A stretch of 64,000 nt of DNA from Malurus cyaneus samueli (taxonomy: Eukaryota > Chordata > Aves > Passeriformes > Maluridae): contig CM019216.1 of the NCBI GenBank assembly GCA_009741485.1, positions 53,362,918 through 53,426,917 of the forward strand. Reading direction: 5' to 3'. Of this stretch, positions 52,240-64,000 are shown piece after piece. The position numbers and the translations under genes are program-made. Under the pieces are notes generated by a model that saw only the letters and a program-made list of their open reading frames with translations, had not been told where the DNA came from and did not search any database. Position 1 is the first letter of the stretch; each line of letters starts with the position of its first letter.

Positions 52240-52560
52240 CGCGCCCGCCCGCGCCCGCTCCCGCCCGCCCCGCGCCGCGCGTGATTGGCTGCGAAGCGAC
52301 GGCGAGCGCGGAGGGACAGCCCGGGGCGCGGAGGGGCGCGGGGGCGCGCCGGGCGAGCCGGACGCGGACGGGCCATGGCGGGAGCGGGGCGGCGGCTGCC
52401 CGCGGTTACTCCGCGGTTACCGGGACAGGCCGGGGCGGGGAGTGTGCCCTGCCTGGCTGCTGCGAGCCGCTCCACTGGCGCCTTGCGGCTCGGCGGCGGT
52501 TGCAGTTCGGGTCCGGAGAGGAGGAAACGCAGGAAGAAGTGAACGTGCCGCTGTTGCCTG
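52240..52560 (-). promoter_or_regulatory. NUP43: CpG-island promoter of NUP43
   Basis: GC-rich, CpG-dense block directly upstream of NUP43 exon 1. ATTGG at 52284-52288 is a CCAAT box on the minus strand. Open frames here on both strands are GC artefacts. Confidence 0.65.
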
Positions 52561-52689
52561 TCTGCTTGGCTGGGCCGCGCCCACCTCTGTGTCACCTTTG
52601 CATGACATGCATCAACTTTTGTTTTCTCAAAATGAGTGACATACACGGCGACTAAGCATCTGTGGTCTAGACCTCCTTTTAAGTATGCT

Positions 52690-53178
52690 TCTCTTTCAGC
52701 TGGGACAGGGTTAATTTTCCTACTAGTAGCTGCCACAGCACTTTATTTCGGATTTGTTACAAGAATAATGTTGATAACACACTGATGCTTTACTTATTGC
52801 TGAACGGTGCTTATCCTACGTCGAGGTCTTTTCAGTCCCTGCTCTGCCGGTGAGCAGGTGCACGAGAAGCCAGGAGGGAGCGTGGCCAGGACAGCTGACC
52901 CAAACTGGCCAAAGGGATATTCCATACCATGGAATATCACACGCAGTATATAAACTGGAGGGAGTTGGCTATGAGGGACCAATTGCTGCCCAGGGACAGG
53001 CTATTTATCCTCTTTAATTTCAATTATTAAAATTATTAGGAGATGTTATTATTCTCTCAACCCATGTTTTTTTACCTTTGTTTTATTCCAGTTCTCCCAT
53101 TTCAGCTGAGGGTTTCGTGGAGCTTATGTGACCAAATATCTTCCTGGTGCTTGCTGGCTAGGGTTAAACCACGATAAT
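52690..53178 (+). mobile_element. Solo LTR of an endogenous retrovirus (songbird type)
   Basis: Begins 'cagctgggacagggttaat', continues 'aatgttgataacaca', 'ccaaagggatattccatacc', then a TATA box (tatataa, 52948-52954), and ends 'ctagggttaaaccacgat'. These are features of an LTR family I know from passerine genomes. The exact subfamily was not assigned. No primer-binding site, internal genes or second LTR follow, so it is a solo LTR, diverged and with unclear ends. Confidence 0.75.
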
Positions 53179-55925
53179 GTAATTCTGGGTGATAGTCTCC
53201 TTGCTCTGACAGAATCCTACCTGTACAGAAATAAACAGAATATTTTTTTTGTCCCAAATAGTATGTTAAACAGAAGCACGCATGTACTTCCTTTCTAGTA
53301 TTTCACTTGAGACCTAAACAACTATGTAATAAAAAGTTCAGAGGTTAGTTGTAAAAAAAAAACTAAAGGCTAACATGTTGTCAGTTTTCATTTATGAGGG
53401 GAATGACAGCCCACTAAGGGGCTTTCTCACAAAGATTTTTACAACTTTGTTTTCTGCTGCATTTTTTTCCAAAGCTGATGCTGCCAGGTGTCAGAGGTTC
53501 TGTCAGATGGACTTACTTGGACAAACTGTTGCCTGTGTTACTGCATTTTCCTGATAAAGGCATCTGTCAGATTTCTTCTATATGGCATTTTTTAGTTCCT
53601 CATCAACTCTGCTATGCTGTTTTGTAGTCCCTCAGGTGTGATACCAAATCAGTGATATTTTTGTGCTTCATGTGTCATTTGAGCTTCATTTAACTTTTTT
53701 CCCCCTTAATTACATTCAGCAGAATCCAACACTGAACATATTCCAAAAGCTGGATGCTATAGTAGTCTACCATACTGCAAACATTCCTTAAAACAGCTCC
53801 ATTGCACATAGCGGTAGCATTGTTATTCTACAGTAGCAAATGGTTCTGGCACCCTTTATAAGCTGCTAAAAGCAATTCTGCAAGTCACTGTCGACTCCCA
53901 GGCTATTTCCAGCTTATTTTTATAATACTTATAATAATGTAAGATATGTCAATAGGCAACCTCCGAATACATCTACAGACTAGACAGCTAAAAGTTGAAG
54001 AGAAAACGCATTGGTTTTATTGAAAAATTTTATTAGGCTAATATGTTTGTTGGTTAATTTGTGATTTCTGTGCGTGTTTTTTACCTTGTGTTTTTGGATT
54101 ATTTCTTTACTCAGGAGTGCTTGTTCAAAGGGATTTGGGAAGTATTAAGAGAAGTAAGTTGGCTTATTTTACAGGCTTATTTTCACTTAGAGGAAGAGTC
54201 ACAGTTTTTCTTCCCTGCCCTACATTTTTTAAAGAAAATGTTGGCAGCATGTTATGTGACAGAAGTGAGAGCTGTGATAGATTTAGGCTGCACTGTAAAC
54301 CTTTAAATATATTCTCTGTGCTTGGTCACTATGGAAGATGTGTACTGTGTTAGTGTGTGTTCTGCCAGTTGACAGGGGCGATTTAAAGGACATAGACACC
54401 AATGGAAAGAATGGTGTTATTTTACTATGAATATTAAGGCAACACAAAAGTAAAATGATGCAGCCAATAAAACTACATGTGTGACTTTAGCAACGAGCAA
54501 AAATAAGAAAGGTAATGCACCTAATCATTGCTATACAAGAGACAGGATAGTGATTGAGAAAGACACATCACCAATTGCCAAAATACTTTACCATCATCCA
54601 GAGCCTGAAATTGCTTGGGAGCTCTGTTTTGTAGTGAGGACCTGGAGAATCCTTCCTGGCAATTGGTAAAATCCTATGTGGTGTGTCTACCCATAGGTGA
54701 GGTCACCAAATTCACCCCAGAAGTGGGTCCAGCTTTTATAGTCCCAAATCATCAAGTTCAAGTGACTTGATTATATTTTTAGCACAGAAACACCTGGATC
54801 TGATGGCACACTTCCTGACCAGCCACAGCCAGGGCTTGGCCAGAGCCCAAGCTTTGGCCGGGAGGGTTTTTCCTAACAGATCTTACAAACAAGCCTCTAT
54901 TATGTCAGTCAGGAAGGTTTCTAAAGTGATTAATTTTTTGCAGGTAACTACACAAGGTGATAAACAGCTAGCATAAGCATCTTCATGATCTATTTTTAGT
55001 TACATAATACTGATAGTGTTAGTCACATAGTGCCCAGGATCCATCTTGTGAGTTAGCTTTGGCTTAGGCCTGCTGCTCAGGCCTCAGCACATCAGCATGT
55101 ATTTCAGTATAATAACAGATTTAAATAAACATAGAAAAGGAGGAAATAAGCAGCAGGAGAAAATAGGCCTCATCTAATATTTCTAAGGTTTTCAAATAAG
55201 GATGTTAAGTCTAGATGAAGCTGACTCTAAGAGTTGGGTCCAAACATATCAGCTGAGACAATGCGGAGCATCTATGGATTATCCTTAAATATGGCAAAAG
55301 CTAGGAGTGTGAGTGAAAGAGAAGAAAACTGAAAGCAGGTCTGTCTCTCTGACAGACGATAGGGGGCCTGAGAATAACGGCACTTACTAGATCAGTGGTT
55401 GTACCAGGGCAAGATAAAGCTAATTCTGAACTCGATTTGTTTACAATCTGCTTTCCTCCAATCATCATTGGACAATATTTAAAGAAAGTTATTTGGAGAT
55501 ACCAAAACAATGTTTACAGCTGGTAAGAATTCCTGGAGTTGTGCCCAGTTCAGTCTCTTGAACAAGCACAGTCACTGTGCAGACTACTGCAGAGCAGATG
55601 TAACAGCGCTCAGAAGCCTCGTCCTTGGCTGAGGCTCCCATCTGGGCTGGGGCACCCTGCTCGTGATCTGAGCTGTGGTCTAGGGGGGCCTGTGCTCAAC
55701 CAGGTTGCCCAGACTCAGTGGCTGGCTTGACTTGGGGTCTGACTTGTCACTTTGCTTGATGGCAAAACCATTTCTGTCCCCAAATCTGCTCTGCTTGCTG
55801 TGCTCAGACACTGTGGGATGGTGTCCTTGGAAGGCTCACCTTCCTTCATGAAGCAGTCCCAGTTCTGCTGCTCCCTAATGGGGAAAGTCACTGATGTGAC
55901 TATATCCTTCTCACCTCATCTTTGA

Positions 55926-55969
55926 GTGCAGAGCTCAAAATAATGTATGCAGAGTTCAAAATAATGTAA
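55926..55969. repeat. Two-copy tandem duplication (~21 bp)
   Basis: 'tgcagagctcaaaataatgta' is followed at once by 'tgcagagttcaaaataatgta', differing by one base. Intergenic. Confidence 0.85.
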
Positions 55970-58900
55970 ACTTCTGAAATGGTAATACAAAAGGAAGGTA
56001 CATGCCAAATTGATTTGAGTTTATAGGAAAAGAAATGAGACCTAGAGTGATTAAGTTAAAAAACAGAATGGAGTCAGGGAGAGGAGTGAGTGTAGGTGTA
56101 AAAGCCAATTAGTGTAGGGTTTGGGACATAACTGCGGAAATGTACAGCAGGAACATTTCACAAGGAAATTTCTGCATGTGGTATGTATATGCAGAAGCAG
56201 ATGGGAGCAGACAGTGATGAGCAATTTTTCAAATTCTTTATAAATTCAAAGAATTAAAAAAATCTAATGGGTTTATGAGGTGGGAGGGAAGGGATGAAAC
56301 AGAAATAGTAGCTTGGAGAGGTTTATATATAAAATATATGAAAGTACAGCTAGAGGATGTGGGTGAATGTGCAGCAAGGGAAAAAGCCAACTTGCTTACA
56401 GTTAGTGGGATCTTCATGTCAGAACAATCAAATGATGGCCCACTCTGGCTGCTGGCATTCCTGTGCCTCTTCCCTAAGAGGACTGTCCATGCAGCAGCTC
56501 CCTGGAGAGTCTAGGGAAGATGGCTGTAGCTGTGGAAGATGGAGGTGCCTGCAAGTGCCAGTGGACATCCAGGGACCAAGGTGCTCACACTGGTTTGGAC
56601 AAGTGAGGGGAAGTAGGATACAGAAAACCTGAGTATCAGAGCAAATTGACAGGTTCCACATAGATGATGATGGCCAAAACATGATTTTTTTTTTTTTTGA
56701 ATCTGCTTGTATTTTACTCTAGTAAGGAATGTCTATGGTGCTTTTAGTTTTATCTCAATGGATGTGCTCCTAACACACACAAAATGGACTCATGGTCTGG
56801 GATTGTGGAACTGAAAGCGTTAGGGACTCTTTTTTTTTTTTTTTTTCTGCTAAATGGGGTGCATCCTGCCACTATTGCACTATTGGTGCATGTTAGTTTC
56901 CCAAGGCCCTTTGAAGCAATTTGGCTTGTCAGAGCTCTTGGAAGCCTGCCAAGCCAAATGCTGTTTCCTTCACACATGCCTGGTATCCATCCAAGACACT
57001 CCAGATATCGCTAAGGAAGGCACACACTGGTTTTAATTCTCTGAATAGTCATGCCAAGCACATGGCAAATAGGTACATTCAGTCAGAAAGTGACTGAGCA
57101 AGAACTCCAAATTCCTAAGAGAGAAATGTGGGCTCACTCTTGGTACTCTGGGACCAGCCTAAGCCTAATTCAAGCTGGTCATGGTAAGCAGCATCAGTTT
57201 GTATGTAAATGGCTTCTCTTGTGTTTCTGGTCTCCCAAGGGGGTAAGTATCCCTGGAATGCTTTTAAACATGGTCCAGCTATTTTCTTGCCAACAGCCTC
57301 TCTATGTGAAAGCAATGCAGTTTGCTTGCATCTGACAACAGAAAATGTCTTTTGCATTTAAAACAATTAAGTATTTCTCTGCTGTATTTTTACAATGTCT
57401 GTCTGTTCTCTGTACTTGCTGCCCTTTGGGAATTCCTCTAACTCCATGGCTTCTTTCCTTCTCTCTCAGCCCACTGGATGTAACAGGGAGACCTTTTATA
57501 TTCTGGGGCGGGCTGTGCAGTTGCCACATCATGCTTGGGAGAAGTTGGATGGAGAATACAGAATGAAGCAGTATGTCTGTCTCCAGGACTAAAAGAATCA
57601 GATGGGAAATATCTGGAAGTCTATGGATGGGAGCTGGCGTATGCATTGAGCAACGGACTGCAAAGTAGAGAAGCAGATTCCCACCTTCACCTCATTTTCT
57701 TCACCTGAGCCAGCAATGATTGGATGAAATACATGTGCTGTGTGGAGCTGGAACACGTTCAACATTCCCAGCCAATATGGGCTCTCTCACAGACGATGTA
57801 ATCTGTGTCTCCCGTGATGGTATGTTAGGCTGTGTCCTTGTATTAGAAATGCTTTCAAGAAACAATATAATTGAAATTATGTCTGCTGGATGACACCTTA
57901 TTTTCTCCAATGTTTATACAATATACTATTGATAGGGCCTACCTATCAAGTACTTATCCTCATGTTTCAAAACCCACGAACCGAAAACCCTGCCATTTGG
58001 TACCAAATCGATAAAATACTTGTGCCAGTGGGACTGGTTAAGAAAGGAAGCACTGTAAAACTATTCCCAGGCATGTGTAGCCCATTTGCAGGGACCAGAA
58101 GGGGACACCAAATGTAGAAGTCACAGCACTGACAATGGGTTCCTTGAAATTGCAATTACGGTATACGCTTTCCCTTTAAGCAACAGAAACGTATATAAAT
58201 AACGGGTGGCAAATAAATATTGGTGGCAAAATTAATCATTAAGGAGTTTCAGAGTAGGCAGGAATACTACATGACTGTAGGAAGTGAATTCTCTGGTTTT
58301 CCTCATTATGCTACAGGCTGTGGGAGGAATCGAAGGTGCTACTTTCCCCTTAGGATTGCTACTTCATCGTGGGCCTGTGCTGGGACAGATTAAAGGCCCA
58401 CCGGCATTTACTAAATACTGAGCTATTGACCTGGACAACTTTTAAATTATATTTAATTTGCAACTCTGTCGTATGTCGTCGGCATTGCACCGATAGATGC
58501 TCTTGTCGGAGCGTCGGTACTTTGGCAGCTTTTAGCCAATATACAGCTATGCCAACTCTCCAAAACCTTCCATCCCGCTCCAATTTTGGCGTTGTTTCCC
58601 GGGTGCCGGGTCGCACCCGCCCTCACCGTCCGCACCGTCGCCTGCCGGGGCCACACAACGCTCCCGCAGCTCCCGCGCCCCCTGACCAATGGCAGCCTCC
58701 GACACGTAGGCCTGGCCCGCGCGGGCTGGCCGCGGCCAATAGGCGCGCACCATGCAAAGCGCCGCGCCGGGAGACGCCGCTAATTGGCTCCGTGGCAAGG
58801 GCGGCGGGTCGCGCGCTGGGCCGGAGCCGGGAGCTGCTCCCAACGGGGCCGCGATGGGGCCCGCCAGTCCCGACACCGCCTTCTCCGGTACCCGGCGTGT

Positions 58901-59255
58901 GCCGGCATGTGTCATGGGAGCGGCCAAGGCCGGGGCGGGGGAGAAAGTGTGTGTGCACCGATGTCCCGCTTCGCTATCTCATTTATTAACAGAACGCCCG
59001 AGTTCACAAACCCGCGCCCCCAGACCCGTCCCGCCCCGCCGCCGTTTCTCGGGCGAGGGCAGAACCGGGGTCTCGCCGCCAGCGCGGGATCCAGGGTCCC
59101 AGCAGCCACACGCGCGGTTCGGGAGCAGCCGCTGAGCATCCCCGCCCCGGCGTGCGGGGATCTCCCCACGCGCGCCCCTGAGCGCGGTGGGCGCGCATGC
59201 GCGGGGAGGGGGGACACGGCACGGGCCGGCGGAGCGGCGGCGGCGGCGACTGGGC

Positions 59256-59508
59256 ATGTCGGGCGCGCGGGCGGTGGGCGCGTGCCCTCCCCTCGGCGAG
59301 CGCGCGGCAGCCGCTGCGGCGGCGGCGCGGGAGGAGGGGCGAGGAGGCGGCGCTGTGTCGGCGCTGGAGGTTGTGTCCTTCCTGGGGAAGCTGCTGTGCG
59401 CAGTCGCGGCGCTGAAGGCGGCTCTGTACCTGCTCCGCAGAGTGTGCCTAGCGATGGCCTGGAAGTCGGGCGGCGCCAGCCACTCCGAGCTCATCCACAA
59501 CCTCCGCA
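59256..59508 (+). CDS. PCMT1: PCMT1 coding exon 1 (rest outside window)
   Basis: Protein-L-isoaspartate (D-aspartate) O-methyltransferase, which methylates isoaspartyl residues in aged proteins using S-adenosylmethionine. Only the first coding exon is present. The classic cytosolic start is the ATG at 59454 (MAWKSGGASHSELIHNLR). An in-frame ATG at 59256 adds 66 residues: an alanine-rich, low-complexity part, then a hydrophobic helix-like segment (ALEVVSFLGKLLCAVAALKA and ALYLLRRVCLA). A longer vertebrate PCMT1 form with a similar hydrophobic extension is known to me. The exon ends CGCA|GTGAGT, one base into the next Lys codon. The methyltransferase domain lies off the right edge. Confidence 0.92.
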
Positions 59509-62500
59509 GTGAGTGCCGGGCGGGGGCGGCGGGCGGCGGGGCCCTGGGCAGGGGGGCGGCCGTTACCGGTGACCGTTACCGACCGCGCGCTCCCGCGGCG
59601 CCCGTCCGACCCGCCGCCAACTGTCACAGCGAGCGGCGCCGGCGCTCGGCAGGGTGTGTCTGTGCGCCCCTGCCCGTCCGTCCGTCTGCGTGTGCGTGTC
59701 TGTGTGTCCGGCCGGGGGTGTGTCCGTGCGTGCCCGGGTGCTCGGGCGGGGGGTGTGTGTGTGTCCAGGCGGCGGCCGGTGTCGCAGGGCCGGCCGGGCT
59801 GTTGTTGCGGGAGGCAATGCGGCGGGCGGGGCGGCGCCGATGGCGGTCCCGGAGGGGAAGCGCCGTGCGGCGGCCGTGGCTGTTCCCGGCTCGCCGCGTT
59901 CCCCCCTCCCCGGCCCCGTTCCGTCGCCTCGTCCCCGTCTGCCTTGTGCGAACTGAGGCGGGGCCGCGGCGGCAGTGCCGGAGGGCCCGTGATCACCCGC
60001 ACGCACCGGGATCGGCGTCCGTCTGGCTTCGCTCCGGCCGGCGGGCGGCGGGAGTGCTGGTGTCGGCGGGCGCCCTCCGGTCCTTGAGGCCCGGGCTGAA
60101 CAACGCAGCGGGAGCCGCCCGGGTTTGGGAAACGCGCCGAAGAGGCCGCGGCTGTTTGTGTTGGAGAAGGGGGCGTGTGGCAGCAGTCCCTCCTCCCCTG
60201 GCGGGCTTCGGAGTGGCACCGCTGGAAGGGGTGGGCAGGGACCGCGAGGAGAGGAGAGGAGAAGAGAAAAACTGTCGGAATTGCGGACTCGTGCCGTGAT
60301 AGCCGAGCTTTGCGGTGGCTGCCCGACACTGGGCGCTCCTTGTGCTCACCGAGGACTTGTGCTGTCCCCGTGCTGAACGTGGAAAGTGTTGGGCGGGCGT
60401 TTCTCCGCCGATATACTTGAGTACATCCTGAAGTCTGCAGGTCCTGAGAGGACGGAGCAACACCACCTTCTGTATTCAGAGCTTCCATTTTTTCATATTA
60501 GGAATAGAATTAACCTGTCTTAAATATAGTGTCTCTCTTCTCTGCTCCTGGATTTTCCCTTCCTCCTCTGAAGTCCGTGTACTAGGTGTAAAATGATGTA
60601 GATTTGGAGCCTGTATTATGGCAGTTGTCTCTTATTTTAGTGATGCTACAACACCACACACAACTTCAGCTATATGGCCTCCCCTTTATTCTGGAGTCAT
60701 AAGAGAATCACCCTTGTTTTCTCCTTTCTCCTTTTCTCTGCTTATGTTAGATCATCTGATTCTGTGGTCTTTTCCAGTATTTTCTTTTGAAAACTGTTAT
60801 ATCCAGAAGAATAATATATCGTTGAAGTGACTTTGAGTTTTGCTGTAAATCTGTTAAATATTGTACAGTTTCATTGTAAACTGTTTAATGACTAGATAAT
60901 AACTTACCTAGTTACAAGAGTTGCAATGCATTTTTTTTTGTTTTGCTCTGCAACTGGAAGGGCTGGAAACACTGTTTTAGTGAAATACTGTTCTCTTACA
61001 CAGCAGGAAAAAACTTTCAGTTGTAAAAATCAATGTTAAGCTTTAAAAATATCCAAAAAGCAGTTTTTGCCAGAATTGTCTATGGCACTCAGAACCTGAA
61101 GGCAAAACCAGTTTCTTTGTTGCGGAAGACAATGACAGTTTTTCAACACATGGAAACTGTTTAGGGCGTTGTAAATAATAATGACAAAGCTAAAAACCGT
61201 TTTAGTTAGTACACAGCAATAGTAGTATAGGAAGAGGAAAATAAAATAGAAGTGCTTAATATTGTAATCTCAAAGCATGCAGTGATGGTAATTACTTGGA
61301 AAGTTACAGTCTGTAATTTCCCCCTCTCTGTTTTGCATATGCATGGCCAAAATGTTTTGAGGGGTATGAAATAGGGAAATAGTGGATTGGCAATAAAATA
61401 TTGTGGAAGCACAGAGGCTTTGATCTTACGGCAAGATTGTGTTGTCAGCTTTCATGGGACTCCGGCCATGATGTGGGGCTTTATCAGTGCAGAGCAGCTG
61501 CTGAATTAAGGCCAATAACTGAATAACTTTTAAGTTAGAGTTCCTCAGGTAAGATGATACTTTGTTGTTCAATTTGGGAATAGTTTTAGAAGAAAGTACT
61601 GTTTCATGTGATACAATTCTCCCAGGTATGTTTTAACAGACTTTAAAATTATTGGTTGCAGAAGACTAAATGTTGCAGAAAATTCATTTGGCGTAATATG
61701 CTAGAAGTAAGAACGCAAATTGTAGGAGGTTAATTTGATGTTGTCCAGTGTTTGTCTTCTATGTAACTTTGTAAATAAGTGTGTAATTTAGTGTATATTT
61801 TGTAGAACTGAAAGAAAGTAATGCAGGTTGAACTGACACTAAGTTTTCTTCTGCAACAAATCCTGGTTGAAGGGTTCTTGATCCTGCGCTTTTGCCACAA
61901 TTCTTCTCTTGACTATTCTTGTAGAATTGCTTGTGAAGTAGACAGTAAGACTGTAAGTCACTTTCTGATGACTTGTGAAACACCAAGATTTTAACTCCTC
62001 AGTGTCTCTAAGTTGTAGTATTATGGTTAGAGAAGCAGTGAACTTTGTTATGGGTTGGAGGGCTGGGTAGAATGGGAACTTATTAGTTGGTTTTGCTTCC
62101 AAATAAAAACATAAATGGAAGGTTCCTGTAGGCTACATACTCATTTCCTTTAAAACAGCTATAAAGATTATTCTTCATTATAAGCTGTTATTGACAGTTA
62201 CTAGTGCTTCAGTTTTGTGGCCATGAAATTCTCCATTCATGACATTTGCTTTATTGCTCCCTTCACTGTTGCCTTTACAAAAAAGTTAATTCTATAGTTA
62301 TGTAACAATTATTGTGTTAGGGCAGTAAAAATGATATTGGGAATTTGCAATGCAGATTTAGGCAAATATTATTTATAAGCCATATCTTTGCTTTCATGTC
62401 TTAAAAAGGACAAACTAATAAAGAGGGTCCTGGAACTGCATATTTTTCAGCATGTGCTTAGGGACAAGTGACTGAAGAATGTTGCAGTACATTGTTTTGT

Positions 62501-64000
62501 TGTTTTGATTTTTAACTTCTTGTTGCATTGTAAACATGTTTTTTCACTGTTAATTTGAGGTGTTATAGATGCATAATTTGACATACGCAAAATAAATTTG
62601 TTTAAAATGCACTCTTCACCACAAAAGTGCTATCCTTGAATGTGCTGTTGCTATGAGGTATTCACCTGCTTTGTTTCAGTGATTCTTGAAAGTACTTCTC
62701 AATGTTTAAAAATGCCTTTTTAAAACTAGAATTATTCTTTCTGCATTAAAGCTAATTTAAACAAATATTTTTCACCTTTACAGAGTAATTATTTAAATCT
62801 TCACTTCTTCCAAACTGAAAATAGTCAAACACATGTCTTCAAGCTAGAGTAAGTTTTCCCCCTAAAATATATTTAAAGTAAGATCTTTTAGCAGACAACA
62901 TTTCTAGGAAGCTGTCTAAATGCAGGTTGCTGTAGGGTTGGAAATCATGCTAAGCACAGAAATAATTGCCCATGTTTATACAAATAGCACTGACCAGAGT
63001 TTCTTTTTATTATGAATCTGCCATATAGAGGTGCTGAGGAGGAAAAGACTGGATAATTGGTGAATTGTTTACTGTTAACTTGCTTGGTTGAAAGTCTTGA
63101 TTCTAAATCTGTAACCTTTTTCCTCCTTTCTGTATCTTCAGCTATCCACTGATAGGTCACTATTTGGTCATTTTGATTTCCTTATGTCTTTCATACTTGG
63201 GCTTTTGCCATGTTCTGTTACTTTCCACGGTAGCATCTTAGAAATCAGCTTTTCTTTCCTACCTGAAGGACTGAAAAATTGATTCCCTGTCCAGTTCACA
63301 ATCCATCAAAGTTCATTATGTTTCCTTATTTCACTTTTCTCCTCTAGTCAATATGTCATGCTGCTGTATGACAAACTTGCTTTGCCTGTTTCTCTGATCA
63401 TGTTGTGTTAATGGTGTTTTCATCACATATACCTGCTTTTGAATCTACATTTCCCAGTAAAAGTGACGGCAAGTTAACTTGACTGTGGCTGAAGTTATTA
63501 ACCATCTATGGATTTGTTTCTTACTACGTTTTTTTACCTTTGTTACCTAAGAAACTTGTATCACAAAAGTTAGTAAATCCAATTTACAAGATAACACTAA
63601 TTCCATAGAATTTCACACCTCATGTAAGACCAGATTCCTAATTTTTCGGTGTGAATGATGCTTCATATCATTATATATTCAAACATTGTCAGGATGTGAG
63701 CATTCTGTTGTTAAACATGCAAAAGGTATTTCCCCAAATGTTTTATTATTTAGATGTTAAATGATTAAAAATGACAGCTTGGTGTGCTCATCATGCTGAA
63801 GGCTTATCTACAATGAATCTGCACCTTTGATGCAGGTTTCTGGTTGCTGAGGAGAAATCTCTTAGGGAACTGCCATGAATGGGAAGGCATTGGATATAGC
63901 AAGCCTAAGCTAGGTTCAGCAAGAAGTAAACATAGGTTTTGATTTGTTTGTTTTCCCCTCATATTTCTTTTCTCTTGATTTATCAAAATCTCTTCTGCAT
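59509..64000 (+). other. PCMT1: PCMT1 intron 1 (continues past window)
   Basis: GC-rich to about 60260, then AT-rich. The next PCMT1 exon (expected to begin with the residues NGIIKTDKVFEV) was not found before the window ends. A TG/CCGT-rich low-complexity stretch lies at 59653-59765. No other gene was recognised. Confidence 0.75.
59653..59765. repeat. GT/CCGT-rich low-complexity tract
   Basis: Irregular mix of GTGTGT and CCGTCCGTC units at the start of PCMT1 intron 1. Unlike the G-free tract at NUP43, all four bases are present. Confidence 0.7.

Larger units (their letters stand above)
52560..58569. other. Intergenic region between NUP43 and PCMT1
   Basis: About 6 kb separating the divergent NUP43 and PCMT1 promoters. 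It holds the solo LTR (52690-53178), a small tandem duplication near 55926 and T runs near 56680 and 56829. Segments at about 54310-55140 and 57540-58240 look like old repeat DNA, but I could not assign them. No coding gene was recognised. Confidence 0.6.
58570..60260 (+). promoter_or_regulatory. PCMT1: CpG-island promoter of PCMT1
   Basis: A 1.7-kb CpG island spanning the promoter, first exon and start of intron 1. Three CCAAT boxes lie within about 105 bases: CCAAT at 58686-58690 and 58736-58740, and ATTGG at 58783-58787. An NRF1 palindrome GCGCATGCGC lies at 59193-59202, about 55 bases before the upstream ATG. The start site probably lies between about 58830 and 59200. Confidence 0.7.

Noticed and set aside
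54310..55140. Possible second retroviral LTR
   Set aside because: The wording feels like old repeat DNA, but I found no clear terminal TG/CA, poly(A) signal context or internal region to support a call.
59448..60488. 346-codon minus-strand open frame opposite PCMT1 exon 1 and intron 1
   Set aside because: It overlaps a CpG island, is Pro/Arg/Thr-rich and has no recognisable domain. The plus-strand PCMT1 exon explains the conserved part.

Overview
The window is vertebrate nuclear DNA, almost certainly avian and probably from a songbird. Four interrupted genes are recognisable from their protein products: KATNA1, LATS1 and NUP43 on the minus strand and PCMT1 on the plus strand. The interspersed repeats are CR1 LINE fragments, the typical bird LINE, plus one solo LTR that resembles a family common in passerine genomes. 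All exon limits were read by hand from GT/AG splice signals and codon phase.

Layout from left to right: 1-2395 is intron of KATNA1, whose last coding exon(s) lie off the left edge. Nine KATNA1 coding exons lie between 2396 and 12440, with a CpG-island promoter at about 16.8-17.4 kb. An intact tRNA-Gly(GCC) gene (17518-17588, minus) sits just upstream of that promoter. LATS1 follows: stop codon at 23058, seven coding exons up to the ATG at 37283 (1137 codons, complete), a probable non-coding exon ending at 41129 and a CpG-island promoter at 40.85-41.46 kb. NUP43 has its stop at 42940, seven clean coding exons up to 51517, and a first coding exon near 52.13-52.24 kb that is broken across reading frames. 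About 6 kb of gene-free DNA with the solo LTR follows. PCMT1 starts in a long CpG island at 58.57-60.26 kb; only its first coding exon (59256-59508) is in the window and the rest is intron 1.

The genes are unrelated housekeeping or signalling functions in a conserved neighbourhood, not an operon: microtubule severing (KATNA1), Hippo-pathway kinase (LATS1), nuclear pore Y-complex WD40 subunit (NUP43) and repair of isoaspartyl residues (PCMT1). No undescribed gene system was found.

The most anomalous sequence is 51896-52130: 235 bases with a single G, inserted abruptly in a CpG island at the NUP43 exon 1/intron 1 junction. Its composition (about 53% A, 37% C, 9% T) is what a GC-rich island would have after nearly complete G-to-A change on this strand, that is C-to-T on the NUP43 coding strand. 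It is either a sequencing/assembly artefact, which the frame breaks in the adjoining exon favour, or a real strand-specific deamination-like tract.
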